Shown here piece by piece: positions 58,515 to 64,000 of a DNA stretch of 64,000 nucleotides (position 1 is its first letter; each line of letters opens with the position of its first letter). This stretch comes from Rhodococcoides corynebacterioides. Lineage in GTDB: Bacteria; Actinomycetota; Actinomycetes; Mycobacteriales; Mycobacteriaceae. The notes beneath the pieces were generated by a model. It made no database searches. It was not told the origin of the DNA and saw only the letters and a list, made by a program, of their open reading frames with translations. The position numbers and the translations under genes are program-made. The stretch lies in assembly GCF_019834675.1 (NCBI RefSeq), contig NZ_JABUBU010000002.1:1-64000 (forward strand), in the 5' to 3' direction.

Positions 58515-59207
58515 ATGACCGTCCTCGACGACGTCGGAGTGGCGACCGAGTTCGACCGCGCCATGTCGCGTCTGCGCGATCTCGACCCCGACGCGCCGCG
58601 GGTGTACGCGGTGGCGAACATGGCCGTGCAGTCCCGACGCCGCTGGTGGGCGCTCGCCTCCGGCGGTTCGTCGGGCCGCTTCGCCGCGTTGCAGGCGCGG
58701 GCGGCGGCCGACCGGTCGGACCCGGCGCGTGCGTCGATCCGGGTGGCCACCGATCTGGTCCACTGCGTGGTCGGTCGTGTGGCGGCGGCCTTCGTCGGGG
58801 TCGGGCAGGTGTGGGATCCCGGACCGGAGAACGTGTGGATCCACCTCGACAGTGACGTCGGGATCGACTGGGTCGGTGTCCGGGACGTCACCCTGCGCGA
58901 CGCAAGCGGTCGCCCGCCGGTGCGCGGTGTGGTGTCGGTGCCGTGCGAACGGTCCCTGGCCGCATGGACGGCGCATCGCGCGTCGCTGTCGCTGCACGTC
59001 GTGGCACGAGGGCTCGCCGAACTCGGACCGGTGGACGACGCCGCGATCGCGCGCATCGTCGGCAACTCGGTGCTGGGGGCCTCGGCGCGGGTTCCCTACC
59101 TGGGGGCCGTCGACAGCGAGGTGGGGTGGCAGCGCGGGCAGGCGTTGCTCGACGCGTTCACCGACATCGGTCTCCCCGTACGCGCCACGACGAACCGCAT
59201 GACTTAG
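58515..59207 (+). CDS. iron-box-controlled protein of unknown function
   Basis: 230 residues, cytoplasmic by sequence. No recognised catalytic motif. Segments HCVVGRVAAAFVGVGQVWDP and ARIVGNSVLGASARVPYLG are vaguely like parts of FhuF-type ferric-siderophore reductases, but the C-terminal cysteine cluster that binds [2Fe-2S] is missing (only Cys83 and Cys147 are present). A clear AGGAGG ribosome site stands 6 bases before the ATG. Divergent from an iron-chelate ABC transporter, with an iron box on each side, so a role in iron release from the imported chelate is a reasonable guess. Confidence 0.8.
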   Translation: MTVLDDVGVATEFDRAMSRLRDLDPDAPRVYAVANMAVQSRRRWWALASGGSSGRFAALQARAAADRSDPARASIRVATDLVHCVVGRVAAAFVGVGQVWDPGPENVWIHLDSDVGIDWVGVRDVTLRDASGRPPVRGVVSVPCERSLAAWTAHRASLSLHVVARGLAELGPVDDAAIARIVGNSVLGASARVPYLGAVDSEVGWQRGQALLDAFTDIGLPVRATTNRMT

Positions 59208-59222
59208 GGAAGCCTGTCCTAT
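59204..59222 (+). promoter_or_regulatory. possible third iron box
   Basis: TTAGGGAAGCCTGTCCTAT has the outer TTAGG...CCTA arms and 13 of 19 consensus matches. It overlaps the stop codon of the orphan iron gene and precedes the thioesterase by 165 bases. Could be a chance match. Confidence 0.35.
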
Positions 59223-59291
59223 ACAGTCGTCCCTGGCCGCGTCGGATCGTGCGGATGTCCTGAGGGCTGCAGTGACACCCGATCCGTGCCC

Positions 59292-59332
59292 CGGTGGGCG
59301 CCGCGAACGCCGGTCGTTCGCGGCGCCCACCG
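59292..59332 (+). terminator. long perfect hairpin between the iron gene and the thioesterase
   Basis: 18-bp perfect stem (59292-59309 with 59315-59332), loop CCGGT, no T tract. Very stable; likely a terminator for the iron gene. Confidence 0.6.
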
Positions 59333-59386
59333 ATCTCGTTCCACCTCGGCCGCCGGCACGGGCACGGCCTTTGATTCACTGGGGCC

Positions 59387-59842
59387 ATGACCACCCCCGA
59401 GACGACCCCCGAGACGCCCCGCCCCGCAACCGTGGACCCCGAGATGGCCGCCCTGCTCGACACCGGCTTCGGCAAACTTCTCGGCCTGACGTTCGTGGAC
59501 CTCGGGCCGGACCGGGTGACCGCCACCTACGAGGTGCGTCCGGAACTGCTCCAGCCCTTCGGCATCGTGCACGGCGGCGTGCACTGTGCCGTCGTGGAGT
59601 CCCTGGCCAGCACGGGCGCCGGGCTGTGGTTCGACGGTGGCCACGTGGTGGGCGTGGCCAACTCCACCGATTTTCTGCGCGCCGCGCGCGAGGGCGTGCT
59701 GACCGGGGAAGCCCTGCCCATCCACCGTGGCCGCACTCAGCAGCTCTGGCTGGTCACCATCACCGACGAGCAGAACCGCGCCATCGCCCGAGGGCAGGTC
59801 CGGTTGCAGAACATCACCGACACCGGCGCCATCGGGCGCTGA
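59387..59842 (+). CDS. PaaI-type hotdog thioesterase (Rv1847-like)
   Basis: 151 residues. Hotdog fold with the PaaI motif FGIVHGGVHCAVVESLASTGA, where Glu after HGG...ES is the likely catalytic residue, and ADFLRAAREG-type segment (STDFLRAAREGVL). The flexible N-terminal ~18 residues are Thr/Pro-rich. Cleaves an acyl- or aryl-CoA ester; substrate unknown. Convergent with ndh at 16 bp. Same order as Rv1846c-Rv1847. Confidence 0.88.
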   Translation: MTTPETTPETPRPATVDPEMAALLDTGFGKLLGLTFVDLGPDRVTATYEVRPELLQPFGIVHGGVHCAVVESLASTGAGLWFDGGHVVGVANSTDFLRAAREGVLTGEALPIHRGRTQQLWLVTITDEQNRAIARGQVRLQNITDTGAIGR

Positions 59843-59858
59843 CGCACGCGTCCCCCGG

Positions 59859-61376
59859 TCAGCCCGCGCGTTCGGTGCGGGCCGGGGAGGCGCCCGACGC
59901 CGCGCGCTTCTCGGTGCTGTCGACCTGCTTGCGTCGGCCCTCGGAATCGGCCTCGGCGTGCTCGTCGCGCTGTCCGGCCGCGGTGTTCGACTCGATGGTG
60001 CGGGTGGGAAGTGCCGCGTCGTCGATGCGGTTCTCCTTCTCCAACGTGTTGAGCTGCTCGATGGCGAGGCGCGCGAACACCTGCTGCTCCGTCGAGGCCA
60101 TCTGCGCGCGGCCGCGGCCGAGGAACGTCACGAACCACGAGATCACGGTCGTCAGGCGGTTGCGGTATCCCACCTGGTAGAACAGGTGCAGTCCGAGCCA
60201 CGCGACCCACGCGACGAACCCGCCGAACTCCAGCTTGCCCACCTTGCACACCGCGCTGAAGCGCGACACGGTGGCCATCGAGCCCTTGTCGAAGTAGGAG
60301 AACGGCTTGCGCTGGCTCGGCTCCTGCCCGTCGAGGCCCGCCTTGATCGCCTTCGCCGCGTAGCGCGCGCCCTGGATGGCGCCCTGCGCCATGCCGGGGA
60401 CGTCCGGCACGGACATCATGTCGCCGACGACGAAGACCGACGGGTGGCCCTTGACGGTCAGATCGGGCTCGACCACGACGCGGCCCGCGCGGTCCACCTC
60501 GGTGCCGTCGGACTGGTCGGCGAGCTGCTTGCCCAGCGGGCTCGCCTGCACGCCGGCCGACCACACCTTGCACTGCGACTCGATCCGGCGCTCGGTGCCG
60601 TCCTTGTCCTTGACGGTGATGCCGTCGTTGTCCACACCGGTCACCATGGCGTTGAGCTGGATGTCGACGCCGAGCTTGCGCAGCCGCTTGGCGGCCTTCT
60701 CGCCCAGCTTCTTGCCCATCGGGGGCAGCACGGCGGGCGCGGCGTCGAGCAGGACCACCTTGGCGTCACGGGCGTCGATGTTGCGGAACGCGCCGTCGAG
60801 CGTGCGGGTGGCGAGCTCGGAGATCTGCCCGGCCAGCTCCACGCCGGTGGGCCCGGCGCCGACGACGACGAAGGTCATGAGGCGCTCCCGCTCGGCGGGG
60901 TCGCTGGACAGCTCCGCCTGCTCGAACGCGCCGAGGATGCGCCCGCGCAGCTCGAGGGCGTCGTCGATGGTCTTCATGCCGGGGGCGAACTCGGCGAAGT
61001 GATCGTTGCCGAAGTAGGACTGCTGCGCACCGGCGGCGACGATCAGGCTGTCGAAGTGCGTGACCGTCTCCCGCTCGAGCAGTCGCGAGGTGACCGTCTT
61101 GTTCGCCAGGTCGATCTTCTCGACGTCGCCCATCAGCACCTCGGCGTTCTTCTGCTTGCGCAGGATGACGCGGGTGGCCGGGGCGATCTCGCCGACGGAG
61201 AGGATGCCGGTGGCGACCTGGTACAGCAACGGCTGGAACAGGTGGTGCGTGGTGCGGGCGATGAGCGTGATGTCGACGTCGGCCCGCTTGAGTGCCTGCG
61301 TTCCGAACAGGCCACCGAAGCCGGAACCGATGACGACGACGTGGTGGCGCTTCTTCTCGTTCGTCTCGACGCTCAT
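59859..61376 (-). CDS. ndh: type II NADH dehydrogenase
   Basis: 505 residues. Non-proton-pumping NADH:menaquinone oxidoreductase on the inner face of the membrane. FAD site VVIGSGFGGLFGTQAL, NADH site FVVVGAGPTGVELAGQI, quinone-side AQGAIQGARYAAKAI and the C-terminal amphipathic anchor FVAWVAWLGLHLFYQVGYRNRL. A ~60-residue charged tail (QRDEHAEADSEGRRKQ) follows. Good ribosome site AGGAGCG before the ATG. Counterpart of Rv1854c. Confidence 0.95.
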   Translation of the reverse strand: MSVETNEKKRHHVVVIGSGFGGLFGTQALKRADVDITLIARTTHHLFQPLLYQVATGILSVGEIAPATRVILRKQKNAEVLMGDVEKIDLANKTVTSRLLERETVTHFDSLIVAAGAQQSYFGNDHFAEFAPGMKTIDDALELRGRILGAFEQAELSSDPAERERLMTFVVVGAGPTGVELAGQISELATRTLDGAFRNIDARDAKVVLLDAAPAVLPPMGKKLGEKAAKRLRKLGVDIQLNAMVTGVDNDGITVKDKDGTERRIESQCKVWSAGVQASPLGKQLADQSDGTEVDRAGRVVVEPDLTVKGHPSVFVVGDMMSVPDVPGMAQGAIQGARYAAKAIKAGLDGQEPSQRKPFSYFDKGSMATVSRFSAVCKVGKLEFGGFVAWVAWLGLHLFYQVGYRNRLTTVISWFVTFLGRGRAQMASTEQQVFARLAIEQLNTLEKENRIDDAALPTRTIESNTAAGQRDEHAEADSEGRRKQVDSTEKRAASGASPARTERAG

Positions 61377-61574
61377 GTGTTTCGCTCCTAGAAAAAGTTC
61401 CGGTGTACGGCCCAACGCTAGTCTTCCGGCCCGACACGCTTCGCGCGAGCCCGCACTCCGACGAACGTTGCTGTCGAGGGGACTGTTCCCGTTCCGACTC
61501 GTCCGTACGCTCCGGTGTGACCGAAACACTCTGCAGAGGCCCCCGACCGAGAGCCCCCGACGAGAGGATCCGCC

Positions 61575-62450
61575 GTGCAGTTGGCCGTCCACTACCCGTA
61601 CTTCAGCTATCCGGGCGGGGCGGCCGCGACGGCGACGCTGCTGTCGGACACCGCCCGCGCCGCCGAGGACGGCGGGTGCACGCTGTTCACGCTGATGGAC
61701 CACTGGTTCCAGATGGAGAACCTGGCCACGGCGCAGGACCCGATGCTCGAGGGCTACACCGGTCTGGGGTTCCTGGCCGGCCGGACCGAGTCGATCCGGC
61801 TCGGGCTGCTGGTGACGGGGGTGACCTACCGGCACCCCGGGTTGCTCGCGAAGACCGTCACCACGCTCGACGTGCTCTCGGGCGGTCGCGCGATGCTCGG
61901 CATCGGCGCCGCCTGGTACGAGCGCGAGCACAAGGGCCTCGGCGTGCCGTTCCCGCCGATGAAGGAGCGGTTCGAGCGGCTCGAGGAGACCCTGCAGATC
62001 GTGCGGCAGATGTGGAGCGACGACGACGGGCCCTACCGCGGCGCCCACTACACGCTCGAGGAGACCATCTGCGAACCCCGACCGTTGCAGTCGCCGGCAC
62101 CGCCGATCATGGTCGGCGGGTCCGGGGAGAAGAAGACGCTTGCGTTCGTGGCGCGGTACGCCTCGCTGTGCAACCTGTTCGCTGCCGACACCGAGACCGT
62201 GGCCCACAAGCTCGAGGTGCTGCGCGGGCACTGCGAGCGGGAGGGACGCGATCCCGCCGAGATCGAGAAGACCATCATCTCCTCGCTCGACCCCGTCGCC
62301 GACCGGGACGGATTCCTGCGGGAGATGGAGACCTACGCCGCGATGGGAATCGACACGGTCTGTCTGAACCCGCACGGCGACGACCCCGCCGGGTGGGCCC
62401 GTGCCGCGACGGCCGCCGCCGTCACGCCGCTCGCCGAGATGGGGAACTGA
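61575..62450 (+). CDS. LLM-class F420-dependent oxidoreductase (Rv1855c-like)
   Basis: 291 residues, luciferase-like TIM barrel. Characteristic blocks FTLMDHWFQMENL, RIRLGLLVTGVTYRHP-type segment (SIRLGLLVTGVTYRHPGLLA), GGRAMLGIGAAWYEREHKGLG and PIMVGGSGEKKTL. Actinobacterial members use coenzyme F420; cofactor and substrate are inferred. GTG start after GAGAGGA. One base before the SDR gene, so an operon. Confidence 0.87.
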   Translation: MQLAVHYPYFSYPGGAAATATLLSDTARAAEDGGCTLFTLMDHWFQMENLATAQDPMLEGYTGLGFLAGRTESIRLGLLVTGVTYRHPGLLAKTVTTLDVLSGGRAMLGIGAAWYEREHKGLGVPFPPMKERFERLEETLQIVRQMWSDDDGPYRGAHYTLEETICEPRPLQSPAPPIMVGGSGEKKTLAFVARYASLCNLFAADTETVAHKLEVLRGHCEREGRDPAEIEKTIISSLDPVADRDGFLREMETYAAMGIDTVCLNPHGDDPAGWARAATAAAVTPLAEMGN

Positions 62451-62451
62451 C

Positions 62452-63129
62452 ATGGACCCGAACGGCAAGCACTTCCTGGTGGTGGGTGCGTCCGGTGCAC
62501 TCGGATCGCGCATCGCCCGTCGGCTGATCGCGGCGGGCGCGTCCGTGTCCCTCGCGGGCCGGGACGCCGACCGACTCGCCGAGGTGGGCGGCGACGACGC
62601 CCGCGTGCTCACCGGCGACCTGATCGATCCGACCGTGCCGGCCCGGTGGGTGGCCGAGGCCGCCGAGCACGGCGGACACCTCGACGGGGTGGTCATCGCG
62701 TCCGGCGTGGTCGCGTTCGGTCCCGCCGCCGAGGTCGACGACGACACGGTGGACGACCTGCTCCTGGTCAACCTCCTCGGTCCGCTGCGGCTGGTCCGGG
62801 CCGCGCTGGGCACGGTGGAACAGGGTGGTGTGGTGGTCAACCTCGGTGCCGTCGTGGCCGAGAAGCCGGTGGGCGGCATGGCCGCCTACAGCGCGTCCAA
62901 GGCCGGCATCGGCGCGTTCCTCGCCGCGGCGCGGCCCGAGGCCCGACGCCGCAAGATCCGTATCGTCGACGTCCGGCCTCCGCACACCGAGACGGGCCTG
63001 GCGACCCGGCCGGTGGCGGGTGAGGCGCCGCGGATGCCGGAGGGTCTCGATCCCGACGTCGTGGCCGACCGCATCGTCGCCGCGATCACCGACGACGAGA
63101 CCGACGTGCCGTCGACCGAGTTCGGCTGA
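62452..63129 (+). CDS. short-chain dehydrogenase/reductase (Rv1856c-like)
   Basis: 225 residues. Nucleotide motif VGASGALGSRIARRL near residue 10, ASGVVAFGP in place of NNAG, catalytic Tyr and Lys in AAYSASKAG, with the serine position held by the NLGAV stretch (no Ser visible there, so activity may be altered). Shorter than classical SDRs. Coupled to the LLM oxidoreductase; shared substrate likely but unknown. ATG at 62452 one base after the previous stop. Confidence 0.83.
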   Translation: MDPNGKHFLVVGASGALGSRIARRLIAAGASVSLAGRDADRLAEVGGDDARVLTGDLIDPTVPARWVAEAAEHGGHLDGVVIASGVVAFGPAAEVDDDTVDDLLLVNLLGPLRLVRAALGTVEQGGVVVNLGAVVAEKPVGGMAAYSASKAGIGAFLAAARPEARRRKIRIVDVRPPHTETGLATRPVAGEAPRMPEGLDPDVVADRIVAAITDDETDVPSTEFG

Positions 63130-63158
63130 ACCAGCTACAACGCACCGCGCCGTCCACA

Positions 63159-64000
63159 TCAGGGCGCACCGCGCCGTCGCACGTCCGTCGGCGTCCGACC
63201 CCACCAGCGCCGACAGGCGCGCGTGAAGGTCGACTGCTCGGCCAGCCCCACGGCGGCGGCGATCTGGGTCATCGGCAGGTCGGTGGTGGTGAGGTAGCGG
63301 CGGGCCTCGTCGCGTCGGGCGTCGTCCAGGATCGCGCCGAAGGAGGTGTCCTCCGCGGCCAGGCGCCGTTGCAGAGTCCGCGGATGCATCGACAGCAGAT
63401 GCGCGGCGCCCGACACCGTCGGCACGCCCGTGCCGAGGGACTGCGCGACGATGGCGCGCACCCGCGGTGACACCTCGGGTCCCGCGCCCGGCCCGGACTG
63501 GGCGAGAAACGCCAGCGCCAGGCGCCGCAGCGCGTCGTCCCCGCCGTGGAGGGGCCGGGCGGCCAGCGTGGCCGGAACCCGGAGCATGGCCGCGGCGCGC
63601 CCGGGTCGGACGGCCACGCCGAAGAAGCGCTCGTACACGGCCACGGGTGCGGGCGGGTCGTAGGGCAGTTCCACCGACCGCAGCCCGTACGGTCCGCCGA
63701 CCAGAGCGATCGTGGCCCGGTGCAGGAAGCCCAGGCCGAGGTCGGTTCCCTGGATGGGGGCGATCACGCCCGGCCGGGTGCCGTAGCGCAGGGCCACCAC
63801 GCCCGGCGCGCCGTAGGGATCGTCCTCCACGGCGAGCGAGAGCGACTGGGCGTGGACGAAGAGGTACCGCTCGGTGCACTCGAGCGCCTCGCCGACGGTC
63901 GACGAGTTCTGGATGGCCAGGGCGAGCGGCCCCAGCATGCCGAGGTCCTGTCGGCGGGCGATCCGCAGCCCGAGGTCGGGGCAGTCGAGCGCCTCGGCCG
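63159..64000 (-). CDS. AraC-family regulator with arabinose-binding-type N-terminus (partial)
   Basis: 280 residues visible; the reading frame stays open past the right edge, with ALDCPDLGLRIARRQDLGML before the first internal Met, so the true start is outside the window. The N-terminal part matches the Arabinose_bd-type ligand domain (LGPLALAIQNSSTVGEALEC). The C-terminal HTH_18 region has TVSGAAHLLSMHPRTLQRRL and DLPMTQIAAAVGLAEQSTFT, ACRRWWGRTPTDVRR. Often controls fatty-acid, sterol or aromatic genes; target unknown. Confidence 0.88.
   Translation of the reverse strand, partial: AEALDCPDLGLRIARRQDLGMLGPLALAIQNSSTVGEALECTERYLFVHAQSLSLAVEDDPYGAPGVVALRYGTRPGVIAPIQGTDLGLGFLHRATIALVGGPYGLRSVELPYDPPAPVAVYERFFGVAVRPGRAAAMLRVPATLAARPLHGGDDALRRLALAFLAQSGPGAGPEVSPRVRAIVAQSLGTGVPTVSGAAHLLSMHPRTLQRRLAAEDTSFGAILDDARRDEARRYLTTTDLPMTQIAAAVGLAEQSTFTRACRRWWGRTPTDVRRRGAP

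Noticed and set aside
58515..59207. Assignment of the iron-boxed gene as FhuF ferric reductase
   Set aside because: The C-terminal cysteine cluster that defines FhuF is absent; only two isolated cysteines are seen.

Overview
The window is a stretch of high-GC actinobacterial chromosome. Gene order and protein sequence point to the Mycobacteriales, and Rhodococcus or a close Nocardiaceae relative fits best (inferred from synteny and recognisable sequences; no search was run). Nearly every base is coding, 4-bp ATGA/GTGA stop-start overlaps are common, and GTG or TTG starts are frequent. No phage, insertion sequence, CRISPR array or plasmid gene was seen.

Layout. (1) 1-321: the 3' end of a 23S rRNA gene, a 5S rRNA gene and a strong terminator close an rrn operon. 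(2) 374-17650: a rightward run in the order of M. tuberculosis Rv1691-Rv1701 and Rv1708-Rv1713: TPR protein, HAD phosphatase, small protein, tlyA, nadK, recN, steA, steB, pyrG, Nudix hydrolase, xerD, parA, scpA, scpB, rluB, cmk, der. It combines rRNA modification, nucleotide supply, recombination and chromosome organisation. tRNA-Pro(GGG) and a terminator follow. (3) 17.9-27.3 kb: an accessory block with a gamma carbonic anhydrase, a DUF3263-like protein, a ring-cleaving dioxygenase-like VOC protein, a SnoaL-flavin monooxygenase, a 2-hydroxyacid dehydrogenase/CoA-transferase pair, a butanediol dehydrogenase/acetoin reductase pair and a GAF-domain regulator. Two sequence motifs recur in its promoters and suggest one regulon. 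(4) 27.3-35.2 kb: CoA-type Nudix hydrolase, a CDP-alcohol phosphatidyltransferase, gcvH, garA, ftsR-like MerR gene, bifunctional nuclease, a second MerR gene, and gcvP behind a tandem glycine riboswitch. This follows Rv1822 and Rv1826-Rv1832.

(5) 35.2-51.0 kb: mostly leftward genes in the order of Rv1836c-Rv1846c: phosphoesterase, SBP/VWA protein, glcB, a glycosylase-like protein, two CNNM/CBS membrane proteins, guaB1, a DMT transporter, gnd, a DEAD-box helicase with a structured leader, and a BlaR-like M56 protease with BlaI. (6) 51-59.2 kb: an inserted block with an esterase plus MprF-like aminoacyl-lipid synthase operon, and an iron-chelate ABC transporter operon (one permease carries an N-terminal RDD domain) facing an iron-boxed orphan gene. 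(7) 59.4-64 kb: Rv1847-like thioesterase, type II NADH dehydrogenase, an F420-type LLM oxidoreductase and an SDR (Rv1854c-Rv1856c order, without the urease cluster found between them in M. tuberculosis), then an AraC regulator cut by the window edge.

The most useful leads are the shared promoter motifs of the 18-27 kb block, the RDD-FecCD fusion with its divergent iron-box promoters, the esterase/MprF pair, and the structured helicase leader. None is strong enough alone to claim a new system.
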